From Bradyrhizobium sp. KBS0727 (GTDB lineage: Bacteria > Pseudomonadota > Alphaproteobacteria > Rhizobiales > Xanthobacteraceae), in the NCBI RefSeq assembly GCF_005937885.2, contig NZ_CP042176.1, forward strand, positions 4,459,501-4,523,500: 64,000 bases of DNA, read 5' to 3'. The position numbers and the translations under genes are program-made. This document shows, in pieces, positions 25,191 to 33,958 of the stretch. The stretch's first letter is position 1, and each line of letters begins with the position of its first letter. A model generated the notes under the pieces. It ran no database searches. It was not told the origin of the DNA and was given only the letters and a program-made list of their open reading frames with translations.

Positions 25191-26504
25191 CTAGTCACCC
25201 TTCCGCAGTCCCTTGCCCAGCGCTTCGTACATCAGCGTCTTCAGCGCCAGTTGAATCCGCCCGCCCTGCGTCGGCGAATGTACCATGAAGATCGCGAACA
25301 GATCGTCGACGGGGTCGACAAAATAGAACGCGCCGCCGGCGCCGTCCCAGCGATATTCGCCGAGCGGCCACGTGGTGCCCGCCGGCGGCGACGTGCGCAC
25401 CGCAAAGCCGAGACCGAAACCGCTGTTCGGGCTCGGAAAATAGAAGGGATCATGGAGAATTCCGGTCTCCGGGCCGATCTGGTCCTTCGTCATCAACGCC
25501 ACCGTCTCGGGCTTGAGGTAGCGTTTGCCGTCCAGTTCGCCCTTGTTCAGCAGCATCTGCAGGAAGCGGGCGTAATCCCCGATCGTCGTGTTCAGGCCCG
25601 CGCCGCCGGATTCAAAGCGCCGCGGCAACGTCGGGTCCTTGATTCCCGCCAGCGGACGGTCAAAGAGATCGGCGGGCAACGGCCGCGCAATGCGCGGCCA
25701 CTTCTTCTCGTCCGCGACAAAGTAATTGGTCTCGGACATGCCGAGCGGATCGAACAGCCTCTGCTTTTCGAACTGGAACAGCGACTGCCCCGACACCACC
25801 TCGATGACGCGGCCGAGCACATCGACCGAATGGCCATAGTCCCAGCGCGTGGCGGGCTGGTCGGCGAGCGGCAGTTTCGCGATGCGGTCGGCGAATTCGG
25901 CGTTGTCGAAATCGCCGTCGAACAGTTTCGGATTGCCGTAGAGCCTGCGCACCACGCCTTCGCCGTAGAAGCCGTAGGTGATACCCGATGTGTGCCGCAG
26001 CAGGTCCCTGATCGTGATCGGGCGCTTCAGCGGCACCAGCCTGAGCGGCCGCTGGCCGGCTTCGTCGGAATCGTCGACGCCCACTTTCGCATCGGCAAAG
26101 GCCGGAATGTATTTCGAGACGGGATCGTCGAGCGACAGCTTGCCCTCCTCCACCAGCATCATCGCGGCCACCGAGGTGATCGCCTTGGTCATCGAATAGA
26201 CCTGAAAAATGGTATCCGGCGTCATTGGCGCTTTGGTTGCAGGGTCCCGCACGCCGAAACTTTCGAGACAGACCAGCTTGCCGTGCTGCTGGATCAGCAG
26301 GACGCCGCCGGGAATCTTGTTGGCAGCGATCTCTTTGCGGATGAGGTCGCCAAGACGGTCGAGCGCAGCGCGTGAAAGAGTAGGTGCCTGAGGAGGAGCT
26401 GATCCCGCCCTGCTTGTGCCCGGGGCCACGGCGGCGAACATCACGGTGACAAGCGCGAAGACGATCACGAAACGGCCGCGTCGCGAAGTTCCGGCGTCAG
26501 ACAT
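25191..26504 (-). CDS. Exported serine hydrolase, beta-lactamase/EstB family
   Basis: ATG 26504 with GGGGAG upstream gives 437 residues. A signal/anchor (VIVFALVTVMFAAVAP) precedes a class C beta-lactamase-like domain with the nucleophile motif S104-M-T-K107 (IFQVYSMTKAITS). WDYGHSVDVLGRVIE takes the place of YxN, and WDGAGGAFYFVDP stands near the third motif. Members hydrolyse esters or D-peptides rather than beta-lactams. Its TAG stop coincides with the TA target of the IS630 insertion, so the protein is not shortened, but its downstream transcription is. Confidence 0.85.
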   Translation of the reverse strand: MSDAGTSRRGRFVIVFALVTVMFAAVAPGTSRAGSAPPQAPTLSRAALDRLGDLIRKEIAANKIPGGVLLIQQHGKLVCLESFGVRDPATKAPMTPDTIFQVYSMTKAITSVAAMMLVEEGKLSLDDPVSKYIPAFADAKVGVDDSDEAGQRPLRLVPLKRPITIRDLLRHTSGITYGFYGEGVVRRLYGNPKLFDGDFDNAEFADRIAKLPLADQPATRWDYGHSVDVLGRVIEVVSGQSLFQFEKQRLFDPLGMSETNYFVADEKKWPRIARPLPADLFDRPLAGIKDPTLPRRFESGGAGLNTTIGDYARFLQMLLNKGELDGKRYLKPETVALMTKDQIGPETGILHDPFYFPSPNSGFGLGFAVRTSPPAGTTWPLGEYRWDGAGGAFYFVDPVDDLFAIFMVHSPTQGGRIQLALKTLMYEALGKGLRKGD

Positions 26505-26534
26505 CAGCAACTCCCCGGGAGATTTCGAGCCTGC

Positions 26535-27500
26535 CTAGTTCGTGATCTTGTATCCGGTCGCCCTCACGATCGGCGCCCAGAAAGCGGTGTTGGCGGCAAG
26601 TTCCCGCGTGAGACCTTCCGGTGTCGAGCCGACCGGGATCAGGCCGATCGCCAGCAGCTTTTCCCGGGCCTCGGGCTTGGCAAGCGTGGTGGCCGCCGCC
26701 TCGCTCACCTGTTTGGCGAAGGCGGGTGACGCGCCCGCCGGCAGCCACATGCCGTACCAGGCGTCCGCCACCAGATCGATGCCGCACTCCTTGAGGGTCG
26801 GCACCTCCAGGAACGGCGATCGCTCGGCGCTGGTCACCGCAAGAACTTTGACGCCGCCCGCGCGGTGCTGCGGGATCGCGTCGGTCAGGGTGACAATTGC
26901 GAACGGCAGGTGACCGCCGAGGAGATCGTTCATGATCGGCGCCCCGCCACGACAGGCCACGCGCGTCATCTTGACGCCCAGCACCTCCTCGAGCCGCGAT
27001 CCGGTGAAATGCGGAATGGTGCCGTTGCTCGGCACGCCAAACGTCGCCTTGTCCGGATTGGCCTTCAGCCAGGCCACGAATTGCGTGAAATCCTTCGCAT
27101 CCACGGCCGGACCGACGACGATACAGAACTCGAAACGCGCCAGTTGTGAAACCGGAACGAAGTCCCTGGCCGTATCGAATGTCGGCTGCGTCTCGACCAT
27201 CGGCAGCAGGTACATTGTCGGACCTGTGGTCACGAGGATGGTCGTGCCGTCAGGATTGGCCGCCTTTGCCGCCTTGATTCCGATCAGCCCGTCGCCGCCG
27301 GTGCGGTTCTCGACAATGATGTTACGATCGAGTGTCAGGCTCATATTCTGCGCCAGCACCCGGCACAGCGCGTCGCCGCCGCCGCCGGCCGCGAACGGAA
27401 AGATGATTTTGGTCAGCGGTCCCGATTGGGCGCCTGCTTCGCCCGCGATCGCCGCCAGCGTGCACGCCGCACTTCCGGCCAGAAAATCCCGGCGCTTCAT
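26535..27500 (-). CDS. Tripartite-tricarboxylate-type substrate-binding protein (Bug/TctC), orphan
   Basis: A 321-residue periplasmic binding protein with a Tat-type leader (MKRRDFLAGSAACTLAAIAGEAGA). Family marks: LTKIIFPFAAGGGGDALCRVLA, IIVENRTGGDGLIGIKAAKAANPDGTTIL, DFVPVSQL, NPDKATFGVPSNGTIPHFTG and IPVGSTPEGL. The membrane parts (TctA/TctB) are absent, as for most Bug proteins. It likely binds an organic acid. It lies 30 bases after the serine hydrolase in the same direction and may be co-transcribed. Confidence 0.9.
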   Translation of the reverse strand: MKRRDFLAGSAACTLAAIAGEAGAQSGPLTKIIFPFAAGGGGDALCRVLAQNMSLTLDRNIIVENRTGGDGLIGIKAAKAANPDGTTILVTTGPTMYLLPMVETQPTFDTARDFVPVSQLARFEFCIVVGPAVDAKDFTQFVAWLKANPDKATFGVPSNGTIPHFTGSRLEEVLGVKMTRVACRGGAPIMNDLLGGHLPFAIVTLTDAIPQHRAGGVKVLAVTSAERSPFLEVPTLKECGIDLVADAWYGMWLPAGASPAFAKQVSEAAATTLAKPEAREKLLAIGLIPVGSTPEGLTRELAANTAFWAPIVRATGYKITN

Positions 27501-27562
27501 CCCCGTCCTCCCGAACTATTTTTCCCACTACATCAGCCCGCGGCACGGGCAGCAACCCGGCA

Positions 27563-28258
27563 TTAGGCCAAGGCCGTCTCGACGATGGTCCTGATGCCGA
27601 TCGCAATCGTAGCGGCTCCCACCGCGGCCTGCAGGCCGTGATTGGCAAAGGTGAGCCAGCGCGCCGTGACCGCCAGCGGCACCGCGATCAACGTCGACAA
27701 TGCGCCCATTCCGATCATCGAGCCGATCCCGAACAGCGCGACATAGCCAAGTCCGACCGCGGGGCTGGACGCCTGCGATACCGTCAGCACCAGCAGCGCG
27801 GCGGAGCCGGCCATGCCGTGCATCAGGCCGACCAGTAGCGTGCGCCAGCGGAAGCCATGTTCATGGGCGTGGGCGGCGCGGGCATGCGGGGCGATTTCGC
27901 CGGCATGGCTGTGGGCATGGAAATGCACCGTGCCGTCGCCGTGGCCATGCCGGTGAAAATGCACGCGGTCGCGCCACAGCCGCCACAACACGTGGCCGCC
28001 GAGGCCTACCAGCATGATGCCGACGGCGGTCTCGATCGGCCGGGCCAGGCTCTCGGGGATGGCGTGGCCGAGCAGCAGCGCGGCACCGGCAAAGCTGAAC
28101 AGGGTCAGGGTATGCCCGAGCCCCCAGGTCAGGCCGTGCCTGACGATGTCCCCGACCTGGCTGCGGCGCGCGGCGATGCTGGATACGGCGGCGATATGAT
28201 CCGCCTCGAGCGCATGCTGCATGCCGAGTAAAAAGCCCAGCCCCAGAATTCCGAACAT
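27563..28258 (-). CDS. Ni/Co-type (NicO/UreH-like) membrane permease
   Basis: ATG 28258 gives 231 residues with about six membrane helices. The first helix holds GMQHALEADHIAAV, the H-x4-DH metal motif of the NiCoT/RcnA/UreH superfamily. A cytosolic or periplasmic loop in the middle is extremely His-rich (HFHRHGHGDG, HFHAHSHAG, HAHEHG), a metal-buffering feature. The second half repeats the HGMAGSAALLVL motif. It probably moves nickel or cobalt, with direction unknown. No urease or hydrogenase genes are adjacent. Confidence 0.83.
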   Translation of the reverse strand: MFGILGLGFLLGMQHALEADHIAAVSSIAARRSQVGDIVRHGLTWGLGHTLTLFSFAGAALLLGHAIPESLARPIETAVGIMLVGLGGHVLWRLWRDRVHFHRHGHGDGTVHFHAHSHAGEIAPHARAAHAHEHGFRWRTLLVGLMHGMAGSAALLVLTVSQASSPAVGLGYVALFGIGSMIGMGALSTLIAVPLAVTARWLTFANHGLQAAVGAATIAIGIRTIVETALA

Positions 28259-28472
28259 GCGCCCCCTGCTCTCTGCCGATACATCAAATACCAAGTCGAA
28301 GCCGTTGTCAGGTCAAACACTTCATCTCACCGCGCAGACCGCCGGCCAGGGTCGCAATCCGCTCTGCCGAAGCGGGAACTTCACACCGGTTTGAAGATCG
28401 CACAATCCTTGAAGGCGGAACATGCGTGCTCGCCCCCGGTTGCCCCGGCTGTACCTCTCTGGGAGAACCCAC

Positions 28473-28910
28473 ATGACAAGATTCGGAATTTTGGGCGCCG
28501 CCGCGCTGGTCGCATCCGCGCTCGCAAGCCCCGCGATGGCGCAGGAAGTCGTCTCCAATCCCGGCTATTGCGCGCAGTTCTATCCAAACGCCAATTGCCA
28601 GAACAAGGGACCGGGCAATCCCGTTACCCGCGGCTACTACCAGCGTCAGGTCTACCGGGATCAGGACTGGCAGGATCAGGGCTACCGGCAAGACCGCCGC
28701 TGGCGCGACAGCTACAACCGTTATGACAACGACCGCGCCTTCTGGCCGGGCGCCGTCGCAGCCGGCGTGGTCGGCGGAGCCGTCGGCACCGCAGCCGCCA
28801 TTGCCACCGCCCCGATCGGCGGCGATGAATATGCCCGCCGCAACGGCTTTGTCTGCACCCCCGGCACCTGGTTCCGCGGCGAGGACGGGCGGCAACATCT
28901 CTGCCAGTAG
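28473..28910 (+). CDS. Exported Tyr/Arg/Asp-rich protein with a glycine-zipper segment
   Basis: ATG 28473 follows GGGAGAA. The 145 residues begin with a signal peptide (LGAAALVASALASPAMA) and continue with YCAQFYPNANCQNKGPGNP, a Tyr/Arg/Gln/Asp-rich stretch, a small-residue helix (AVAAGVVGGAVGTAAAIATAP) and a C-terminal VCTPGTWFRGEDGRQHLCQ. The last segment, with paired cysteines, is common to a group of rhizobial exported proteins. A terminator follows at once. Confidence 0.72.
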   Translation: MTRFGILGAAALVASALASPAMAQEVVSNPGYCAQFYPNANCQNKGPGNPVTRGYYQRQVYRDQDWQDQGYRQDRRWRDSYNRYDNDRAFWPGAVAAGVVGGAVGTAAAIATAPIGGDEYARRNGFVCTPGTWFRGEDGRQHLCQ

Positions 28911-28931
28911 GGCAATTGCTCAGTGATGCGG

Positions 28932-28958
28932 AAAAGGCGGTCGAAAGGCCGCCTTTTT
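28932..28958 (+). terminator. Rho-independent terminator after 28910
   Basis: AAAAGGCGG and CCGCCTTTT pair around an eight-base loop, followed by T. It lies 21 bases after the stop of the exported protein gene. Confidence 0.8.
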
Positions 28959-29083
28959 CATGCGCGTACGCTGCCGAAGCAGGTTGTTGGGTTCTGGCCC
29001 TTTCCGGACAAGTCTGGTATTCGAGCCGCCGAAGACTGGTCAAACCTAGCCCGGCAACTTTGGGCACTCCGACCACTCCATTC

Positions 29084-29158
29084 GCCGGTTTAGCTCAGCG
29101 GTAGAGCAGCGGTTTTGTAAACCGAAGGTCGGGAGTTCAATCCTCTCAACCGGCACCA
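29084..29158 (+). tRNA. tRNA-Thr(UGU)
   Basis: Complete cloverleaf: acceptor GCCGGTT/AACCGGC, D-arm GCTC...GAGC, anticodon loop TTTGTAA (TGT, codon ACA), T-arm GGGAGTTCAATCCTC and encoded CCA. Bases 29110-29155 are repeated exactly at 33422-33467, so this gene is the left border of a 4.3 kb insert. Confidence 0.95.
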
Positions 29159-29380
29159 ATCTAATCAAACACTTGGTCGAATTCGTAGCCCCGTGATGGA
29201 GCCCCGGCGATGGGGAGGCCTGCCCGGGGCGACGGGGGGATAAATCCCGCACCCGAACTTGCCAGCGGAAGCTGCCCCAGGGAATCGATCGCTTCTTCGG
29301 CTTTCCAAGTCTGCCGCGACGGGAGCAATCGAGCACGGGCGTGTGAATCGGCGTCGCAAATTTGAGCCCCGATTGACGCT

Positions 29381-30283
29381 TTATTCCTTGATCAGCGAGA
29401 TATTCTGACGCGCGGCAGACAAAAATGCGTTGGTCCCGCTAGATAGCTCGCGGTCGATCTTCCACACGCACCATGTTTCAGAAACACCTTTGGCTTTCGT
29501 TAGCGGAAGAAACACAACACCTGCAACATCGGATGACTTGAGCGCACGTGGAACCAGGGCAACACCGAGCCCATGTGCAACCGATGCGATGACGCTCATC
29601 CAGTGCCGAACTTCATGATTGCCGGTTGGTTCGATGCCTGCAGACCTGCACAGGTCCATAATGATCGCAAAGCATTCCGGCGATGCTGATCGTCCGAACA
29701 TCACAAATTCCTCGCCGGCAAGATCTTCCAGTTTGACCGTGCGCCCCTTCGCGCAGGTATGGCCCTCCGGAAGGCAGGCATAGAATGGTTCCGACCAGTA
29801 GCGAAATCCGTCGAGGCCGCTTGGTAGTTCGTGTCCGTTGATGAAGCCGAAATCGATGTCTTCACGCTTAAGCGCGAGGACCTGTTCGACTGAATTCAGC
29901 TCCTGCAGCCTGACCTCGATCGAAGGTTGCGCCATCTTGAACTGACGGATCAGTCTGGGAAGCGCGCGATAGATCGTCGAGCCGCCAAAGCCGATGCGCA
30001 AGACGCCGCCATGCCCCTGATCGACGGCCATCACGAGATCGCGCGCCTCATCCAGCCTTCGCAACAGGTGATTGGCTTCGCGCTGGAGTGCCAGTCCTGC
30101 GGCGGTCAGTTCGACGTTGCGGCTGTTCCGGTGAAACAGCTTGGTGCCCAGGCTGCGCTCAAGCTGTCGTATCGCAAGGCTCAGCGGCGGCTGTGACAGC
30201 GACAATCGCTGCGCTGCGCGCCGAAAGTGACGCTCCTCCGCCAACACGGAAAAATATCGCAATTGCCGCAGATCCACCGTCAC
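29381..30283 (-). CDS. LysR-family regulator of the islet
   Basis: A 300-residue protein (GTG start; a second GTG two codons on is equally possible). The N-terminal winged helix-turn-helix is canonical: LRQLRYFSVLAEERHFRRAAQRLSLSQPPLSLAIRQLE. The C-terminal effector domain resembles the CatR/BenM branch (VLRIGFGGSTIYRALPRLIRQF, EGHTCAKGRTVKLEDLAGEEFVMF). It is divergent from the binding-protein/dehydrogenase genes and should control them from the 128-base AT-rich gap in response to an aromatic or organic acid. Confidence 0.9.
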   Translation of the reverse strand: MTVDLRQLRYFSVLAEERHFRRAAQRLSLSQPPLSLAIRQLERSLGTKLFHRNSRNVELTAAGLALQREANHLLRRLDEARDLVMAVDQGHGGVLRIGFGGSTIYRALPRLIRQFKMAQPSIEVRLQELNSVEQVLALKREDIDFGFINGHELPSGLDGFRYWSEPFYACLPEGHTCAKGRTVKLEDLAGEEFVMFGRSASPECFAIIMDLCRSAGIEPTGNHEVRHWMSVIASVAHGLGVALVPRALKSSDVAGVVFLPLTKAKGVSETWCVWKIDRELSSGTNAFLSAARQNISLIKE

Positions 30284-30411
30284 TCTCCAGTCGCAGCCGC
30301 CTCATGATCGATACCCATAATATATCAATCTGCGTCAAAAGATATTGGACTGTATTGATTGCAAGCCATCAAAGTAGCGCGACAAGCAAGAAATTTCTGC
30401 CGGGAGGAAAC

Positions 30412-31392
30412 ATGAAGTTTAGGGGTATGGGGCTCGCACTCAGAACCGCCGCGATCGCTGGCGTGCTCGGAACGGTTGCGCCGGCTCACGCGGACTTTCC
30501 GGATCGACCGATCAAGATCGTGGTGCCATTCACCGCGGGCGGCCCGACCGATGCGCTGGCGCGCAATCTGGCGGAAGGGTTGCGGCAGCATTTGAACCAG
30601 ACCGTGGTGATCGAGAACAAGGGTGGCGCGGGCGCCAATATCGGCGCGGAGGCCGTGGCCAACTCCCCAGCTGACGGTTACACGCTCCTGTTCGGAACCT
30701 CGGGGCCGCTCGCGATCAATACGAGTTTGTTCAAGAAGCTGAACTATGACCCGGTGAAGAGCTTTGATCCGGTCATCATGATCGGCAAGCTGCCGAATGT
30801 TCTTTCCGTTCATCCATCCTTGCCGATCAAGGACCTGAAGGAACTCGTGGCCTATGCGAAGGCCGGCAACAAGCTCAGCTATTCATCATCGGGAACGGGC
30901 GCATCGACGCATCTGGCCGGGATTTTGTTTAACTCGATGACCGGAACGGATCTGTTGCACGTTCCTTATCGTGGCGCCGCGCCGGCGATGACGGACTTGC
31001 TGGGCGGTCAGGTTCAACTGAGCTTTTCGGACGTGTTTACATCAGCGCCACACATCAAGACGGGAGCGCTTCGCCCGATCGCTGTGACGACGATTGAGCG
31101 CACCTCGATCCTGCCGGACGTTCCGACGTTCGATGAACTGGGATTGAAGGGATTCGACGTCAGTGTCTTCTTTGGTGTGGTGGTTCCCAAGGGAACGCCA
31201 AAGGAAGTGGTCGCCAAGCTCAACGCGGCATTGGTTGAAGCGCTGAAGGAACCGAACATCAAGGCCGCTATAGACCAGCAGGGTATTATCCCGGCTGCTT
31301 CGTCGACGCCGGAGTATCTTGCCCAGTTCATGGCGAGCGAAATTCCGCGCTGGCGAGATGTGCTGAAGCAGGTTGGCTTCGAACAACAGTAA
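30412..31392 (+). CDS. TctC/Bug-type substrate-binding protein of the islet
   Basis: ATG 30412 (GGGAGG upstream) gives 326 residues; the longer frame overlaps the regulator and is rejected. Signal peptide to about residue 27 (GVLGTVAPAHA), then the Bug signature FPDRPIKIVVPFTAGGPTDALARNLAEGLRQHL, VVIENKGGAGANIGAEAVANSPADGYTLL and VPYRGAAPAMTDLLGGQV. It would capture a carboxylic acid in the periplasm for an unlinked transporter. It precedes the acyl-CoA dehydrogenase by 27 bases, implying one operon. Confidence 0.92.
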   Translation: MKFRGMGLALRTAAIAGVLGTVAPAHADFPDRPIKIVVPFTAGGPTDALARNLAEGLRQHLNQTVVIENKGGAGANIGAEAVANSPADGYTLLFGTSGPLAINTSLFKKLNYDPVKSFDPVIMIGKLPNVLSVHPSLPIKDLKELVAYAKAGNKLSYSSSGTGASTHLAGILFNSMTGTDLLHVPYRGAAPAMTDLLGGQVQLSFSDVFTSAPHIKTGALRPIAVTTIERTSILPDVPTFDELGLKGFDVSVFFGVVVPKGTPKEVVAKLNAALVEALKEPNIKAAIDQQGIIPAASSTPEYLAQFMASEIPRWRDVLKQVGFEQQ

Positions 31393-31419
31393 CTTTCCCC
31401 GAACGATCGAGGTCGGAAG

Positions 31420-33225
31420 ATGAACTATCAGGCTCGTAACTTCAGTGCGACAGTCGCCCCGGAACAGCAGGCCGGCCGGCAAGCAACGGCTCAACGGTCC
31501 ACCAAATTGGCGCCGGATTGCGCGGGGCTCAACTTCTTTGCGATTGACCACAACGCAAAGTCGGTGATGCCACACTATATCGATGATGCATTGCTGGCAC
31601 ATATTCTCCCGCATCTCGACAGTCTCGGTGAACTGTGTGGCGGCAAGCTCCTTGAGCTTGCCGATACGTCGGAACGCAATCCTCCTGTGCTGCGTCAGCG
31701 CGACCGGTTCGGGCGTGATGATGAACTGGTTGAATATCATCCGGCCTATCAGGCAATGGAAGAGATCGCCTATTCCCGTTACGGCATTCACGCCATGTCC
31801 TATCGACCCGGCGTGCTCGACTGGCCGACGACCTTGCCGCCGATTGTCAAATTCGTGTTCCAGTATCTGTTCTCGCAGACCGAATTCGGCCTGATGTGCC
31901 CGGTCAATATCGCGGGCAGCTCATCCGAACTGATTCGGCGCTACGGCAATGACGAGCTGCGTGCACGGTTCCTCGGCCCGATGCTGTCGCAGGATATGGG
32001 CGAGCTGAACCGGGCCGCACAGTTCATGACTGAAAAGGCGGGCGGATCGGATGTCGGCGCCGCTGAACTGGTTGCAGTCCGTGACGGCGATCATTGGCGG
32101 CTCTGGGGCGAGAAATGGTTCTGCTCCAACGTCAGTGCTGAAGTGGTGGTGGTGCTCGCGCGTCCCGAGGGTGCTGTAGGGGGCGGAAAAGGCCTCGGGC
32201 TTTTCGCGATGCCGAGGACGCTCGAGGACGGCACGCGAAACTCGTACCGCGTTGTGCGGATCAAAGACAAGCTGGGCAGCAAATCCATGGCCAGCGGCGA
32301 GGTGCGCCTTGAAGGCGCCGTTGCGTATCAACTCGGCGATCTCGGCCGTGGGCTCAAGCAGATGCTTGAAATGGTCAATTCAAGCCGCGTGTCACATCTG
32401 GCGCGTGCCGCGGGCATGATGCGTCGCTGCCTTAACGAAGCGCTGGTTGCGACACGCAACCGCAACGCGTTCGGAAAGGCTGTGATAGATCATCCGCTGA
32501 TGCGTCGGCAGCTCATGAAGCTGATGGTGCCGACGGAGCAGGCGCTTTCCGCACTCATGTATACCGGCATGATGTCTGCGAGCGAGGCTGATCCCGCTGC
32601 GCAGAGGGTCCTGCGCATCATGACGCCGGTCAGCAAGTATCGTGCGTGCCGGGACAACGTGACCGTCGCAACAGGTTCGATGGAAGCGCGCGGAGGCAAT
32701 GGCTACATCGAGGATTGGCCGAACGCCAAGCTAATCCGGGATGCGCATCTCGGCGTGCTCTGGGACGGCACCAGCAATATCAACGCGCTCGATGCGATCC
32801 ACCGTTCGATGAAAAAAGAGCAAGCGCATGTGGATCTCAAGAAGGATCTCAACGAACGCCTCGCTGCGGCGGCGGGTATTCCGGGACAGTTCCGCACCAG
32901 GCTCGAACACAGCGTGACACAGGCATTCAGCTTTGCTGACGAGGTCGCAACCGAACCGGAGAACGAGCGATTCTGTCGCGTAGCTGCGGGTATGCTCTAT
33001 CACGCCGCGACCATGGTCCTCATGGCTGCTGAGGGGGCGCGCCTCGGCGCTCCAGGCGGTGATGCAAGGCGGTTGTTGCTGGCGCGTTTCGTGCTGGAGC
33101 ATCGCTTGCAGCGCAATGCTCCTTTCAGCATCACTTCAATGAAGTGGGAAGAAGACGCCATTGACCTGTTGCTCGATGACGCTCCGATCTCACTGGAGAA
33201 GGCAGCAACGTTGCTGAGGGCCTGA
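31420..33225 (+). CDS. Acyl-CoA dehydrogenase, large AidB-like form
   Basis: A 601-residue flavoprotein, longer than the usual 380, with the added C-terminal helical domain seen in AidB-like and some long-chain dehydrogenases. FAD/acyl-CoA marks are visible: AQFMTEKAGGSDVGAAEL, WRLWGEKWFCSN (adenine/substrate loop), FGKAVIDHPLMRRQLM, EARGGNGYIEDWPNAKLIRDAHLGVLWDGTSNIN. Where many family members have W/Y-E-G-T with the catalytic Glu, this one reads W448-D449-G-T. The shortened acidic side chain may alter or abolish the usual alpha-proton removal. The gene is the last of the islet operon; the substrate is presumably the CoA ester of the imported acid. Confidence 0.88.
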   Translation: MNYQARNFSATVAPEQQAGRQATAQRSTKLAPDCAGLNFFAIDHNAKSVMPHYIDDALLAHILPHLDSLGELCGGKLLELADTSERNPPVLRQRDRFGRDDELVEYHPAYQAMEEIAYSRYGIHAMSYRPGVLDWPTTLPPIVKFVFQYLFSQTEFGLMCPVNIAGSSSELIRRYGNDELRARFLGPMLSQDMGELNRAAQFMTEKAGGSDVGAAELVAVRDGDHWRLWGEKWFCSNVSAEVVVVLARPEGAVGGGKGLGLFAMPRTLEDGTRNSYRVVRIKDKLGSKSMASGEVRLEGAVAYQLGDLGRGLKQMLEMVNSSRVSHLARAAGMMRRCLNEALVATRNRNAFGKAVIDHPLMRRQLMKLMVPTEQALSALMYTGMMSASEADPAAQRVLRIMTPVSKYRACRDNVTVATGSMEARGGNGYIEDWPNAKLIRDAHLGVLWDGTSNINALDAIHRSMKKEQAHVDLKKDLNERLAAAAGIPGQFRTRLEHSVTQAFSFADEVATEPENERFCRVAAGMLYHAATMVLMAAEGARLGAPGGDARRLLLARFVLEHRLQRNAPFSITSMKWEEDAIDLLLDDAPISLEKAATLLRA

Positions 33226-33421
33226 TCAGCCTCGTGATCGGCAGCCGCGACATCAGCACGAATCGTGAGGGAGCAGCCGTGATTGCGGTTTGTTCCCTCG
33301 CGGTTCAATCTCCACGCAGCGCAAGGGCAAATTGCCGTAGCCCCACCAAAACCTTTTATTTGTCAAAAGAGTAGCGACTTAGCTAGAATTCCCAATGCCG
33401 CGCCGGATTTGAACAAGCCAT

Positions 33422-33467
33422 CGGTTTTGTAAACCGAAGGTCGGGAGTTCAATCCTCTCAACCGGCA
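33422..33467 (+). repeat. 3' fragment of tRNA-Thr(UGU); right border of the islet
   Basis: These 46 bases equal 29110-29155, from the anticodon stem to one base before the tRNA's CCA is complete. Upstream bases (GAACAAGCCAT) differ from the tRNA, so this is a truncated copy. The intergenic stretch 33226-33548 holds nothing else I recognise. Confidence 0.85.
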
Positions 33468-33548
33468 GCATTCCCTTATCGCGAATTCGGAACCAACCCT
33501 CACCTGCCACGTTTTCTCCGCATGAAAATCCGTGAAGAAAACTGCAAC

Positions 33549-33761
33549 ATGTTCCTGCTCGCGATCGTCACGGTGTTCACCGTGATCATCGCGGCCAGTG
33601 CCAGTCTGGTGGCGCCGGCCGACAAGGCCCCGGTCCGGATCGCCGCGCGCGCCGAGCAGGTGCCGGCGGCCGACAAGCCGATCGTCCCCGTCACCGATCA
33701 TCCCGCGGTTCGTGTGGTCGGCGCGCCGTTCGTGCCGAACACCAATCCGCGCGAACGATAG
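33549..33761 (+). CDS. Small one-helix protein (70 aa)
   Basis: ATG 33549 (GAAG upstream) is favoured over an upstream ATG with no ribosome site. An N-terminal hydrophobic helix (MFLLAIVTVFTVIIAASASLV) could be an anchor or signal peptide. It precedes a Pro/Val/Ala-rich extracytoplasmic tail (VPAADKPIVPVTDHPAVRVVGAPFVPN). Function unknown. It is the first gene right of the islet border. Confidence 0.6.
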   Translation: MFLLAIVTVFTVIIAASASLVAPADKAPVRIAARAEQVPAADKPIVPVTDHPAVRVVGAPFVPNTNPRER

Positions 33762-33958
33762 ACTTCTTCTTGTAGACGCCTCGCCTGCACCGTGGCGGCG
33801 GCGGAACCGTCCGACCCAGCCCATGTGCACGCTGGTGTGCACCAGGTGTCACACTTTTGTCACCTCGCAGGTAAAACCGACGCTGTCCCCTTCCAAATTG
33901 CCAGATGCCCTTGATTCCAGAAAAGCCATTTGCTGGTGTTAGTCGGCCGAGGTGTCTC

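Larger units (their letters stand above)
24149..25191 (+). mobile_element. IS630-family insertion sequence, about 1.04 kb
   Basis: The ends are imperfect inverted repeats: GAGTGTTTCCGAC on the left and, reversed, GAGTCTTTCCGAT on the right. Each is bordered by TA (24147-24148 and 25192-25193), the target dinucleotide IS630 elements duplicate. It carries one transposase split into two frames. The insertion lies exactly at the stop codon of the convergent serine hydrolase gene and leaves that stop intact. Confidence 0.88.
29159..33467. mobile_element. 4.3 kb tRNA-Thr-bounded genomic islet without integrase
   Basis: The segment lies between the intact tRNA-Thr and a 46-nt copy of its 3' portion in the same orientation. 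That is the footprint of site-specific integration at a tRNA 3' end. It holds just three genes (LysR regulator, TctC-type binding protein, acyl-CoA dehydrogenase), a self-contained catabolic module. No integrase or excisionase frame is present. It is either a remnant after deletion or a passenger moved in trans. The 29159-29380 stretch has no gene. Confidence 0.7.
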
